From assembly GCA_963846585.1 (NCBI GenBank), contig CAWJWO010000015.1, forward strand, positions 62,001-126,000: a stretch of 64,000 nt of DNA, read 5' to 3'. Of the stretch, positions 18,174 to 27,441 are shown piece by piece (within the stretch, counting starts at the first letter, position 1; every line of letters starts with the position of its first letter). The translations under genes were made by a program, and so were the position numbers. The notes beneath the pieces were generated by a model, which searched no databases, was not told the DNA's origin, and was given only the letters and a program-made list of their open reading frames with translations. This DNA comes from JAAUTT01 sp963846585. GTDB lineage: Bacteria > Bacteroidota > Bacteroidia > Bacteroidales > JAAUTT01.

Positions 18174-19037
18174 TTGGAAACCAGCGAATTATTAAAAAAA
18201 GTAAGGAAAATAGAAATCAAAACCCGGGGATTAACAAATCATATTTTTGCCGGGGAATATCATAGTGCTTTTAAGGGCAGAGGAATGGCTTTTAGTGAAG
18301 TACGTGAATACCAATATGGCGATGACATCCGAAATATAGATTGGAACGTTACTGCAAGGTTTAACCATCCATTTATTAAGGTATTCGATGAGGAACGTGA
18401 ACTTACTGTAATGCTTGTAATTGATGTTAGTGGTTCCAGGGATTTTGGTACCAGTTTGCGCCTTAAGAAGACTCTGATAGCTGAGTTGTCAGCAATTATT
18501 GCATTTTCAGCCATTCAGAATAATGATAAAATCGGTGCAATTCTATTTACAGATCATGTCGAGAAATTTATTCCGCCTAAAAAGGGCAGGCAACATATAC
18601 TCCGGTTAATCCGTGAATTAATTGAATTTGAACCTCAAAGCAAAACTACAAATGTTGCTGAAGGATTAAGGTTTCTTACAAATGCGATTAAAAAAAGGAG
18701 CATTGCTTTTGTAATATCCGATTTTATTAGTCCTGATTTTGAAGAAAGCCTTAAAATAGTTAACCGTAAACACGATGTGGTATGCCTGAGGATTTTTGAC
18801 CGCCGGGAAACGGAGTTGCTTTCCATGGGTTTAGTTAAGGTTAAGGATGCTGAAACGGGTACTTTTACATGGATTGATACTTCCGATCGTTTAGTACGGA
18901 AAAAATATTCACAATGGTGGGAGGAACGTCAGGCAACACTCAGGGAATTATTTGCCAAAAGCGGCATTGACAATGTAATGATACGAACTGACGAGGATTA
19001 TGTAATTCCTTTAATAAATCTGTTTAAGCAACGATAA
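18174..19037 (+). CDS. DUF58 domain protein of the Bat operon
   Basis: A 287-residue cytosolic protein with the DUF58 core GRGMAFSEVREYQYGDDIRNIDWNVTAR, split here by EVREYQYGD, followed by a VWA-like fold beginning VMLVIDVSGSRDFGT, a degenerate MIDAS motif. It pairs with MoxR in this and many other genomes. The start is a TTG at 18174: it gives the expected N-terminus (METSELLKKVRKIEIKT), and no ATG lies nearby in frame. It is 19 nt downstream of the small secreted protein gene. Confidence 0.9.
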   Translation: METSELLKKVRKIEIKTRGLTNHIFAGEYHSAFKGRGMAFSEVREYQYGDDIRNIDWNVTARFNHPFIKVFDEERELTVMLVIDVSGSRDFGTSLRLKKTLIAELSAIIAFSAIQNNDKIGAILFTDHVEKFIPPKKGRQHILRLIRELIEFEPQSKTTNVAEGLRFLTNAIKKRSIAFVISDFISPDFEESLKIVNRKHDVVCLRIFDRRETELLSMGLVKVKDAETGTFTWIDTSDRLVRKKYSQWWEERQATLRELFAKSGIDNVMIRTDEDYVIPLINLFKQR

Positions 19038-19046
19038 TTTATTTAT

Positions 19047-20018
19047 ATGATTAGAAAAATAGTAATAAACGCAGTATGTTTTAGTTTTCTGATTTTTATA
19101 CCAATAATGTTAAAATCTCAAACTATTACGATTAAAGCTGCATTTGATACTTCTTCAATATTAATTGGCGATCAGGTCAGGCTTAGGCTGGAGTTCGATC
19201 TGCCTAAAACAGCTAAATTACAATTACCTGTTTATAAAGATACAATTACAGGTAAAATTCAGGTTATAAAATCATTTCCTGCCGACTCAGTTAAAAAAGG
19301 AGAAATCCTTCATATCAGAAAGGATTATCTTGTTACCAGTTTTGATAGTGGTATTCATGTAATACCTTCAATTTCGGTACCCTTTGTTTCAGGAAATATA
19401 AAAGATACCTTACATTCCGATATCCTTCAGCTTATGGTTAAAAGTTTGCCGGTTGATACAACGAAGGATTTTCGTGATATTAAACATCCCTTAAAGGCTC
19501 CTTTAACATTTGGTGAATTATGGCCTTACTTTTTAACTGCATTAGGAATAATTATAATTATCTTTTTAGTATGGTATTATATTTCAGGGCGAAAAAAGAA
19601 CAGATTATTTTTTCCGGGTAAAAAATCAGAACCACCACATATTTATGCACTTAAAGCATTGGATAATTTAAGGGCCGAAAAATTATGGCAAAATGGCAGG
19701 GAAAAATTGTATTACACCAAACTCACTGAAATTATCAGGTTGTATATAGAACAACGTTATGGAATTTATGCCCTTGAAATGACAAGCGACGAAATTATTA
19801 TTGCATTGAATAATATTATAGTTGAAGAAAAAGATTCCATTGAATTGCTAAGAAATATGTTTTCTACAGCTGATTTGGTGAAATTTGCAAAAGTAAAGCC
19901 ATTGCCCGATGAAAATGAAATTGGCCTTTTAAATGCTTACCAGTTTGTAAATAATACCAAACCGGTAATTATAGCTGAAACGCAAATAAATGAACCACAA
20001 ACAGAATCTAATCAATAA
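19047..20018 (+). CDS. BatD-like membrane protein
   Basis: A 323-residue protein with a signal peptide (through about residue 25), an extracytoplasmic beta-rich domain resembling a short BatD (SILIGDQVRLRLEFDLPK), a membrane helix near residues 165-187 (YFLTALGIIIIIFLVWYYI), and a cytoplasmic helical tail (YTKLTEIIRLYIEQRYGIYALEMTSDE) similar to the tails of DUF4381 and BatD proteins. It sits between DUF58 and batA, its usual place in Bacteroidota Bat operons. Its molecular role is not established. Confidence 0.8.
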   Translation: MIRKIVINAVCFSFLIFIPIMLKSQTITIKAAFDTSSILIGDQVRLRLEFDLPKTAKLQLPVYKDTITGKIQVIKSFPADSVKKGEILHIRKDYLVTSFDSGIHVIPSISVPFVSGNIKDTLHSDILQLMVKSLPVDTTKDFRDIKHPLKAPLTFGELWPYFLTALGIIIIIFLVWYYISGRKKNRLFFPGKKSEPPHIYALKALDNLRAEKLWQNGREKLYYTKLTEIIRLYIEQRYGIYALEMTSDEIIIALNNIIVEEKDSIELLRNMFSTADLVKFAKVKPLPDENEIGLLNAYQFVNNTKPVIIAETQINEPQTESNQ

Positions 20019-20026
20019 ATAACACC

Positions 20027-21020
20027 ATGGTCAGATTAACATTTGCCAATCCGGTTTTCTTATTTCTGTTAATATTGCTAATACCCATTATAATATGGTA
20101 TGTCTTTTCACATAATAGCATAAAACCTTTTATCAGGGTTTCTGAAACAGAACGTCTTAATAAACTGGCAAATACCTGGAAAGTTACTATGCGGCATATG
20201 GTGTTTATTTTAAGGATTCTTGCATTGGTGTTCATAATTATTGCTTTAGCCCGTCCCCAAACTTCCAATAATTTAAAAAATGTAACAAACGAAGGAATTG
20301 ACATAATTTTAGCTCTTGATATATCAAGTAGCATGTTATCACAGGATTTTAGCCCTAACCGTATTGAAGCGGCCAAAGACCTTGCAATAAATTTTATTGC
20401 CAGGCAGGCCAATGGACCGTATCGGACTTGTGATATTCAGTTCTGAAAGTTTTACACAGTGCCCTCTCACTACCGATCATGCTGTTTTAATAAATCTTTT
20501 TAAGGACGTTAAAAGCGGCATGATAGATGATGGAACAGCCATAGGGTCAGGTTTGGCAACAGCTGTGAACAGGTTAAAGGACAGCGATTCCAAAACAAAG
20601 GTCATAATCCTCTTAACGGATGGGGTCAACAATATGGGATCTATTGCACCACTTACAGCAGCTGAAATTGCAAAAACTTTTGGGATCCGTGTTTATACTA
20701 TTGGTATCGGAACTCAGGGGACGGCCCCGTATCCTGTGCAAACGCCATTTGGCATTCAATATCAGAATATGCCTGTAGAAATCGACGAAGCAGTACTTAC
20801 AAAAATCGCTGAATTAACTAACGGAAAATATTTCAGGGCTACAAATAATAAAAAATTGCTAACTATTTATGGTGAAATTGATAAACTTGAAAAATCGAAA
20901 ATTAATGTTACAGAATATACAAAAAGAAAAGATGAATATTTATGGTTTGGCGCTATTGGATTGTTGTTTATTTTTATTGAGCTGGCACTTAGATATACTA
21001 TTTTCAGGACCATACCGTAA
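20027..21020 (+). pseudogene. batA: batA, VWA-domain membrane protein, interrupted by a +1 frameshift
   Basis: BatA is a membrane-anchored VWA protein acting with MoxR. Residues up to about 125 are read in one frame (two membrane segments, then EGIDIILALDISSSMLSQDF with the DxSxS MIDAS motif). The rest is read one base later (GRPMDRIGLVIFSSESFTQCPLTTDH..., IILLTDGVNNMG, C-terminal membrane helix). Removing one base at about 20402, inside GCCAGGCAGGCC, restores IAGRPMDRIG, the expected family sequence. All downstream motifs are intact, so the change is either very recent or a sequencing/assembly error. Confidence 0.85.
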
Positions 21021-21071
21021 AAAGAGTAGTAAGTCGTAAGATAAAAGTGAAGAAGTGATGAAGTGATAGAA

Positions 21072-21108
21072 ACAATATTCAATATTCAATTATCAATTAT
21101 CAATTAAA
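21072..21108. repeat. CAATATT/TTATCAA word repeat between batA and batB
   Basis: Imperfect copies of CAATATT and ATTATCA with 7-8 bp periodicity, ending a few bases before batB; GTGAAGAAGTGATGAAGTGATAG words lie just upstream (about 21048-21070). Similar words occur at 26617-26650 (ATATTCAA) and 59520-59545 (CACTTCAT). Confidence 0.55.
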
Positions 21109-21113
21109 AACCG

Positions 21114-22151
21114 ATGTTTCAGTTTGCACATATAGAAATTTTATATCTGAATTGTTTAATTCCAGTCATAATAGTGTTATTCTGGTTACTAAACAAAAGA
21201 AAAAAAAGGCTGTTGAATGATTTTGGCGATAGAGAAATTATTCAGGAATTAATTCCGGAGCAATCTGGTATTCGCCAGTCTTTTAAACTTATTGTTTTTC
21301 TGTCAGCTTTTGCATTTTTATTATTTGGTTTGGCAGGCCCTGAATTTGGAAGCAAGTTACAAAAAACAAAGCATAAGGGGTGCGAAATTATTATTGCCCT
21401 TGATGTTTCAAATAGCATGATGGCTGAAGATATTAAGCCATGCAGGCTTGAGAAGGCTAAACAGGCAATTTCAAAACTGGTGGACAAATTAGGAGAAAAC
21501 CGGATTGGTTTAATTGTATTTGCAGGCCAGGCATATATTCAGTTGCCAATAACAACAGACTATGTTTCTGCAAAAATGTTCCTTTCTACCATAAGTACAA
21601 AAATTGTTCCTGTTCAGGGAACAGCTATAGGTTCAGCCATAAATCTGGCAGCTAAATCTTTCTCACCAAATACAACGGCCGATAAGGCTATAATAGTAAT
21701 AACTGACGGTGAAAACCATGAAGATGATGCCATAGCTGCTTCTAAGTCAGCCCAGGAAAATGGAATACATGTGCATACAATCGGGGTTGGTTTGCCCGAA
21801 GGTGCACCTATTCCGATTGATGAAGGATCGCAGCATAATTTCATAAAAGATGAGAATGGTTCGGTTGTAATAAGTAAATTAGATGAGCAATTGTTGCAGG
21901 AAATAGCTTCAGTTGGTAAAGGAGCATATATCAGGGCTAATAATTCCGATTTGGGATTGAATACTATTTATAAAGAAATAAATAAAATGAGTAAAACTGA
22001 AATCGAATCAAAAACTTATTCGGAATTTGAAAATCAGTTTCAATGGCCATTAGGAGTTTCGTTATTATTGTTTATTTTAGAATTATTGATATTGGAACGT
22101 AAAACAAAATGGTCTGCCAAATTGGATATGTTTCAGATAATAAAAAGATAA
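21114..22151 (+). CDS. batB: BatB, VWA-domain membrane protein
   Basis: A 345-residue paralogue of BatA with two N-terminal membrane segments, the MIDAS motif CEIIIALDVSNSMMAEDIKP, RIGLIVFAGQAYIQLPIT, the TAIGSAINLA threonine loop, IIVITDGENHEDD, and a C-terminal membrane helix (WPLGVSLLLFILELLIL). It anchors the VWA domain at the inner membrane. It comes after an ATTCAAT/TATCAAT word-repeat spacer of about 90 bp and overlaps none of its neighbours; batC starts 5 nt after its stop. Confidence 0.94.
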   Translation: MFQFAHIEILYLNCLIPVIIVLFWLLNKRKKRLLNDFGDREIIQELIPEQSGIRQSFKLIVFLSAFAFLLFGLAGPEFGSKLQKTKHKGCEIIIALDVSNSMMAEDIKPCRLEKAKQAISKLVDKLGENRIGLIVFAGQAYIQLPITTDYVSAKMFLSTISTKIVPVQGTAIGSAINLAAKSFSPNTTADKAIIVITDGENHEDDAIAASKSAQENGIHVHTIGVGLPEGAPIPIDEGSQHNFIKDENGSVVISKLDEQLLQEIASVGKGAYIRANNSDLGLNTIYKEINKMSKTEIESKTYSEFENQFQWPLGVSLLLFILELLILERKTKWSAKLDMFQIIKR

Positions 22152-22156
22152 TTACA

Positions 22157-22834
22157 ATGAAAGTATGTATTTTTATTTTAATTTTCCTTAGTTCAGTTTC
22201 AGTTTTTGCCCAGTCAGAACGTAAATTTATAAGGGAAGGAAACAGGCAATATGATAATTCGAAATATTCCGAATCAGAAATATCATATAGAAAGGCCATG
22301 GATAAAAATCCAAAATCGTTTGAAGCAGGTTTTAATATTGGTAATTCTTTATATAAACAAGGTAAGTACCCTGATGCGGCAAACCAATTTTCCACTCTTT
22401 CGGAAAATGCAAAAGATAAAGACAGACTTAATAAATTATACTATAACCTGGGTAATTCTTATTTAAAAGACAGGAAACTGAAAGAAAGTGTTGATGCCTA
22501 TGAAAAAGCTTTAATAAACAGGCCTGATGACATGGATGCCAAATATAATCTTTCTTATGCGCTTAAATTAATGAAACAGCAAAATCAAAAGGATAAGCAA
22601 AACGACAAAAAAAACAAAGACAAAAATAAAGACCAAAATAAGGACAAAGATAAAAATAAGGATAACGATAAAAAGGATCAGAAGGAAAAGCAAAAAGAAC
22701 AAAACAAGCAAATGTCGCAGGAAGATGCCCAGCGCATGTTAGATGCACTTCAAAACGATGAAAAAGATACAGAGAAGAAATTAAAGGAGCAAAAAGCTAC
22801 AAGAGAAAAAGTTAAAGTTACTAAGAACTGGTAA
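22157..22834 (+). CDS. batC: BatC, TPR protein
   Basis: A periplasmic TPR protein of about 225 residues. I place the start at 22157 because it gives a clean signal peptide (MKVCIFILIFLSSVSVFAQ) and lies 5 nt after batB; an earlier in-frame ATG inside batB would bury the signal. TPR units follow (KFIREGNRQYDNSKYSESEI, FNIGNSLYKQGKYPDAANQF, YYNLGNSYLKDRKLKESVDA). A highly charged Lys/Asp/Asn/Gln-rich low-complexity stretch covers residues 140-185, and the tail is helical (QRMLDALQNDEKDTEKKL). Confidence 0.92.
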   Translation: MKVCIFILIFLSSVSVFAQSERKFIREGNRQYDNSKYSESEISYRKAMDKNPKSFEAGFNIGNSLYKQGKYPDAANQFSTLSENAKDKDRLNKLYYNLGNSYLKDRKLKESVDAYEKALINRPDDMDAKYNLSYALKLMKQQNQKDKQNDKKNKDKNKDQNKDKDKNKDNDKKDQKEKQKEQNKQMSQEDAQRMLDALQNDEKDTEKKLKEQKATREKVKVTKNW

Positions 22835-22836
22835 AT

Positions 22837-24660
22837 ATGAAGAATTTTTTGATACTGGTTTTCATTTGGTATACAATACCATTAACACTTGCCCAAAAAG
22901 TACAGGTTACTGCCTCCGCTCCGAACGTAGTGGAAATAGGTGAACAATTTCAGATGGATATTAACGTAAATGCTTCTCCTTCTGATTTTCAGCCACCCGA
23001 CATGCATGATTTAAAGGTTCTTTTAGGCCCAAATGTTTCTCAGAGCAACAGTATCCAGGTTATTAACGGACAAATGGCTCAATCTACTTCCTATACATAT
23101 ACTTATGTGCTTCAATCGGTTAAAATTGGAAAAATATCCATTGGCGCAGCTACAGTTACTGTCAATGGTAAAAAATACCAATCAGAACCATTTACTATTG
23201 AAACTGTAGGGAATTCATCTAAAAATAATCAATCATCACCTAATCAATCAAATAATTCAAATAGTAGTCAGGGAACATTATCTTCAGATGAAGGGGATGC
23301 TTTTTTAAGTATAATTTTTGATAAAAAATCTGTTATTCAAGGGGATTATGTAACTGTTGATATTAAACTTTTTTCAAAAACGCAAAATGTAGTATCGTTA
23401 AATAAGTTGGATGATTTTTCTCCTAATGGATTTTTTAAACAGGAAATACAGCATCCTAAACCAAAAGGTAATGAAACAGAGGTATTAAATGGTCGTAAAT
23501 ATTACTCTTACCTGCTTCAGAAATTTATTTTAATACCTCAAAAAAGCGGTGATATAACAATTTCACCATTAAACGGTGAAATTACTGTTCAACGACGGGT
23601 TAAAAGCAGGTCAAACGGAATTTTTGACGATTTTTTTGGCCCTTCAGTACAAAATGTTTCTGTATCCGTAAAAAGTAAAGCGGTAACCATAAAAGTTCAG
23701 CCTCTGCCTGCCAATAAGCCTGAATCTTTTAACGGGGCTGTTGGCAGGTTCAGTATAAATACAAATCTTGATAAAAATTCAGTAAAAGCTAACGAAGGCA
23801 TATCTTTAAAAGTAAATATTACAGGTAAAGGAAATATTAAACTTCTTGAAGCGCCAAAAATAAGTTTTCCACCCGATTTTGATACATATGACCCTAAGGT
23901 TACACAAAATTTAAGCGCTACGGATGGAGGTATTTCCGGCACTAAGACTTTTGAATATTTATTAATTCCCCGAAATCCGGGCGATTATAGAATCCCATCC
24001 CTGGCATTTTCATTTTTTGATATTGCAACAAATCAGTACAAAACTTTAACAACAGGAGATTTATCAATCCATGTAGACAAAGGTACTGGCAACCAGTCAT
24101 CAAATGTAATTACCGGTTTTTCAAAGGAAGATGTCAAAATATTAGGGAAGGACATAATTTTTATTAAAACAACAGGATTATATCCAGGCAAGGGAATACA
24201 TGATTTTTTTGGAAGTATTGTCTTCTACCTCATTTATATTATCAGTATAATATTTTTTGTTGTAATTATCTGGATGCGCCGAAGGATTATAAAACAAAAT
24301 GCTAATCTTGCCTATGTAAGAAATAAACGTGCTGACAAATATGCAACAAAAAGACTAAAGCTCGCAAATGCTTACTTAAAATCAAATAATGCAGAAATGT
24401 TTTATGATGAACTAATAAAGGCTATATGGGGTTACCTGAGCGATAAAATGAATATACCATTGTCTGACCTTTCACGGGAAAACGCTACGGCCATTCTTGA
24501 ACAAAGAGGAATAGGCAATGATAATATTCAATTATTTGCAGATTTAATAGAAAATTGTGAGTTTGCGAGATATTCGCCTTCATCAGACGGAAATACAATA
24601 AAGGAAGATTACTTTAAAGCGGTAAGCCTGATCACAAAGCTTCAACAACGATTACGATAA
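22837..24660 (+). CDS. batD: BatD, secreted and membrane-anchored oxygen-tolerance protein
   Basis: A 607-residue protein with a signal peptide (MKNFLILVFIWYTIPLTLAQ). Repeated immunoglobulin-like beta domains of the BatD family follow (VTASAPNVVEIGEQFQMDIN; AFLSIIFDKKSVIQGDYVTV; RFSINTNLDKNSVKANEGIS). It then has a membrane helix near residues 465-485 and a cytoplasmic helical tail (RLKLANAYLKSNNAEMFYDEL...). An Asn/Ser/Gln-rich linker separates the first domain from the rest. It starts 2 nt after batC. Family members are needed for aerotolerance or stress resistance in some bacteria; the mechanism is unknown. Confidence 0.93.
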   Translation: MKNFLILVFIWYTIPLTLAQKVQVTASAPNVVEIGEQFQMDINVNASPSDFQPPDMHDLKVLLGPNVSQSNSIQVINGQMAQSTSYTYTYVLQSVKIGKISIGAATVTVNGKKYQSEPFTIETVGNSSKNNQSSPNQSNNSNSSQGTLSSDEGDAFLSIIFDKKSVIQGDYVTVDIKLFSKTQNVVSLNKLDDFSPNGFFKQEIQHPKPKGNETEVLNGRKYYSYLLQKFILIPQKSGDITISPLNGEITVQRRVKSRSNGIFDDFFGPSVQNVSVSVKSKAVTIKVQPLPANKPESFNGAVGRFSINTNLDKNSVKANEGISLKVNITGKGNIKLLEAPKISFPPDFDTYDPKVTQNLSATDGGISGTKTFEYLLIPRNPGDYRIPSLAFSFFDIATNQYKTLTTGDLSIHVDKGTGNQSSNVITGFSKEDVKILGKDIIFIKTTGLYPGKGIHDFFGSIVFYLIYIISIIFFVVIIWMRRRIIKQNANLAYVRNKRADKYATKRLKLANAYLKSNNAEMFYDELIKAIWGYLSDKMNIPLSDLSRENATAILEQRGIGNDNIQLFADLIENCEFARYSPSSDGNTIKEDYFKAVSLITKLQQRLR

Positions 24661-24671
24661 TAATAAATTAT

Positions 24672-25445
24672 ATGGGTATGTTCAAAATTAAAATAAGGAG
24701 TTTTATATTGTTATTCTTTATATTATTGGTTACCAATGTAAATGCAACTGATCCTAAGATTTTAATAAATGAAGCTAACAGCCTTTATGCCAAAAATGAT
24801 TTTGATGAAGCTATAAAAAAATATCAACTTGTTCTAAATTCCGGCCATGTTACTGCAGGGTTGTATTTTAATCTTGGGAATGCATATTATAAAACGCATA
24901 ATTTAAAAAATGCGATTTTATTTTACGAAAGGGCCAGGTTATTGGATCCTGCTGATAAGGATATAGAATTAAACCTTGAATTGGCGCACAGCCAAACATT
25001 CGATAAAATTGAAACTATTCCTGATGTGTTTTTTGTGACATGGTTCAAGTGGCTTGAAAACAGGTTTTCGAAAGATTTATGGGCACTTATCAGTGTTATT
25101 TCTTTTATAGCCTGTATATCCCTTTTTTTAATCTATTTGCTTTCCAGAATAATAACTATAAAAGTAACTTCATTTTATGTTGGGATAATTTTTTTAGTTA
25201 TATCAATTTCATCCTATATATTTGGATATCAGCTTAATAAAATTCAATTAACTCATAATAAGGCAATTATATTTACTCCTACGGTTATAGTCAAAAGTTC
25301 TCCGTCTGATACCGGTACAAATTTATTTATTATTCATGAAGGCACTAAAGTTGAAATAATTGACAAAATTGGCAACTGGAGCGAAATCAAGATAGCTGAT
25401 GGAAGCAGGGGTTGGATTATGGAAACTGATATGCAAATAATATAG
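24672..25445 (+). CDS. batE: BatE, TPR and SH3-like membrane protein
   Basis: A 257-residue protein, the last gene of the Bat operon. After a signal segment come TPR units (INEANSLYAKNDFDEAIKKY; YFNLGNAYYKTHNLKNAILF), two membrane helices (LISVISFIACISLFLIYLL; SFYVGIIFLVISISSYIFG), and a C-terminal bacterial SH3-like domain (VIVKSSPSDTGTNLFIIHEGTKVEIIDKIG...SRGWI). It lies 11 nt after batD. The SH3 domain may bind cell-wall or protein ligands in the periplasm. Confidence 0.92.
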   Translation: MGMFKIKIRSFILLFFILLVTNVNATDPKILINEANSLYAKNDFDEAIKKYQLVLNSGHVTAGLYFNLGNAYYKTHNLKNAILFYERARLLDPADKDIELNLELAHSQTFDKIETIPDVFFVTWFKWLENRFSKDLWALISVISFIACISLFLIYLLSRIITIKVTSFYVGIIFLVISISSYIFGYQLNKIQLTHNKAIIFTPTVIVKSSPSDTGTNLFIIHEGTKVEIIDKIGNWSEIKIADGSRGWIMETDMQII

Positions 25446-25558
25446 TTGTTTGTTGTTAGTTGCTGATTGTCAGGGATGTTACATAATTTATTCTATGTTT
25501 ATTTGTAAGCATTAACATTGATACATTATGATAAAATTTAATATTATTAGAATACATA

Positions 25559-25680
25559 GTGTCTGATAAGAAAACGCCAAGTTCAAGGCTTGCGAAGTCA
25601 GAAAAAGCGGAGTTTACTATAGTAAATGAGCATTTTTCTGACAAGCGTAACGAAGAAATTGGCGTTTTCTAATCTGACAC
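25559..25680. repeat. long hairpin with GGAGTTTACT core, copy 2
   Basis: Outer arms 25559-25580 and 25659-25680 are reverse complements at 20 of 22 positions (GTGTC...AGAAAACGCCAA). The inner arms GTCAGAAAAA / TTTTTCTGAC pair around the centre GCGGAGTTTACT-AT-AGTAAATGAGC (about 25608-25631). Only the centre is shared with the hairpin at 2163-2283; the arms are unrelated. The element ends 3 nt before the stop codon of the minus-strand universal stress gene. No coding sequence. Confidence 0.78.
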
Positions 25681-25683
25681 TAA

Positions 25684-26505
25684 TTAGCGGAAACCGGTAT
25701 ATACCGTAAGCCCCATAGGATTAACGCACATTACCGGTATTTTGTATTTATTTGCAATTATATTTTGTTCTTTTACCCCAAATATAAAACTTGTTAATGT
25801 TAAATTCCGTTGAAGCTGTATTAGAATTAAATCTGCATTAATCTGGTGTGCATAATTTATAATTTCGTTGTCTGTATTTTCTACACCTTGAGCATTAGCA
25901 ATATCAAATTCGATTTGTTTCCCTTCGAACATCGATTTTGCGAAGTTCAGATTATTTGAGATATTCTTTTTAAATATATGATCTTTAGTAAAAACTTTAA
26001 ATAAATGCAGCGTAGAACTGTAATATTTGCTTAAATGCAATAAATAACTAACAAGTTCTTTGTTTTCAGTTCTGAAATCAACAGGCAATACAATATTTTC
26101 ATAAATCTTATTAAAAGGAGGTTGTTGCACTACAATAAATGGTACCTTTGAACCCCGCATCATTTTAATAGCCCTGCTTCCAAAATATTTTTGCGAACCT
26201 TTAATTCCGTCAGTTTTCATCACAACCAGAGCTATTCCCTGAGAAGTTGATTTATCACGGATACATTTATAAATATTTCCTGTTAATATTAGTCCTTTTG
26301 TAGTGATACCAGATTTTTCCTGGTTTTCATTTGCTAACTTATTAAGTTTTTCAATATATTTTGCTTCTTCTTTGGAATCTTTTATAATATGTAAAATAGT
26401 AATACTAAAATTCCTTATTTTAGCAATTTTAACTGCATGTTGCAATGCAAAATCAGAAGATGCAGAAAAATCCCACGGAACCAATATGGTATCTAAATTT
26501 TCCAT
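25684..26505 (-). CDS. tandem universal stress protein (UspA family)
   Basis: A 273-residue cytosolic protein with two Usp domains. Domain 1 (about 1-140) starts ILVPWDFSASSDFALQHAVKIAK and ends in GSRAIKMMRGSKVPFIVVQ, which partly matches the ATP-binding G-x9-G-(S/T) loop. Domain 2 (about 145-273) starts NIVLPVDFRTENKELVSYLL and has a degenerate loop (FGVKEQNIIANKYKIPVMCV). Two-domain Usp proteins are common in Bacteroidota and linked to stress survival. It is a single gene, with no operon partner visible. Confidence 0.9.
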   Translation of the reverse strand: MENLDTILVPWDFSASSDFALQHAVKIAKIRNFSITILHIIKDSKEEAKYIEKLNKLANENQEKSGITTKGLILTGNIYKCIRDKSTSQGIALVVMKTDGIKGSQKYFGSRAIKMMRGSKVPFIVVQQPPFNKIYENIVLPVDFRTENKELVSYLLHLSKYYSSTLHLFKVFTKDHIFKKNISNNLNFAKSMFEGKQIEFDIANAQGVENTDNEIINYAHQINADLILIQLQRNLTLTSFIFGVKEQNIIANKYKIPVMCVNPMGLTVYTGFR

Positions 26506-26616
26506 ATCATTGAATTAATTTTAATAAGTAGGTAGTTTGATCAAATTTAGCAATAAAATCGGATAACTTATTCTAATTAATTTTAATTTGTTTTAATTTA
26601 CTCCCGGAATTTTATA

Positions 26617-26650
26617 CAATATTCAATTTACAATATTCAATAATCAATTA
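26617..26650. repeat. ATATTCAA word repeat upstream of the membrane protein gene
   Basis: Imperfect copies of CAATATTCAAT/CAATTTACAAT ending 3 nt before the ATG at 26653. The same words appear upstream of batB (21072-21108). They probably occupy the 5' leader of the following gene. Confidence 0.5.
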
Positions 26651-26652
26651 GG

Positions 26653-27420
26653 ATGTTTACTCATATTAAAATAAAGGCAAAAGAAATTTTCATTTTATAT
26701 CTTTTTGTTTTATCGTCATTTAATCCAAATTTTGCGATTGGACAAAAAAATTATTCAAATATACAGGATGGTTTAAAATTCAGTTTAAATTATCAAAGCA
26801 TACGATCAGTTGAGATTCATAAAGCTATTTTTTATTTTACTTCCCTCAAAAATAATCATAAAAAGGATTCATTGGTTTGTAATTTTGTTTCGCCAGATGA
26901 ATTAGTAGACACAATCATTATCCAACCAAAGTGGAATTTTCCAATGTATATAAAACTCAAATTAGAATGTTCTGATCTAAACCGTTTGAGTAATGAGTTT
27001 TATTACTATCCCGGTATTAAATACTGGAATGTAATGGTATACGATAGTACGTTAAAAATTAAATCAAAAAAAATACAAAATTTTTCCAATCCTGATAAAC
27101 CGGTCATTGGTTTAATTCTGGTAATTCAAACAGCAATTGAAATGATTATGGCTTTTTTGATGTCACAGTTAATTGGCTGGTCAAGAGCTATTTGGATAAT
27201 GGTTCTAACGGCTAATATTGCATCATTTCCGATTTATATTGTTAGTTTTAACCATATTTGGTTACGTGAAATCCTTGTTCTTCTTACCAAAACTTTTGTT
27301 ATGTCAATAATTGGATACAGAAAAATAAATGTCTACAAAATTATATTATTTGCTATTATTCTTTCATTTGTGAGTTTTGGGCTAAAAGAAATATTGTTTA
27401 TTGTAATGCGTATAATTTAG
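26653..27420 (+). CDS. membrane protein of unknown function
   Basis: A 255-residue protein with a signal peptide or first membrane helix (EIFILYLFVLSSFNPNFAIG), an extracytoplasmic domain of about 115 residues, then four hydrophobic helices at roughly residues 150-172, 178-200, 205-222 and 232-252. I do not recognise the family. No operon partner: the GT9 gene downstream is convergent. A word repeat lies immediately before its start codon, and another (GTTAGTT) immediately after its stop. Confidence 0.6.
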   Translation: MFTHIKIKAKEIFILYLFVLSSFNPNFAIGQKNYSNIQDGLKFSLNYQSIRSVEIHKAIFYFTSLKNNHKKDSLVCNFVSPDELVDTIIIQPKWNFPMYIKLKLECSDLNRLSNEFYYYPGIKYWNVMVYDSTLKIKSKKIQNFSNPDKPVIGLILVIQTAIEMIMAFLMSQLIGWSRAIWIMVLTANIASFPIYIVSFNHIWLREILVLLTKTFVMSIIGYRKINVYKIILFAIILSFVSFGLKEILFIVMRII

Positions 27421-27441
27421 TTGTTAGTTGTTAGTTTTGTC

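Noticed and set aside
20027..21020. Two separate small genes (139 and 207 residues)
   Set aside because: They are the two halves of one BatA protein; one inserted base accounts for the break. Programmed frameshifting was considered, but no slippery heptamer is present at the break.
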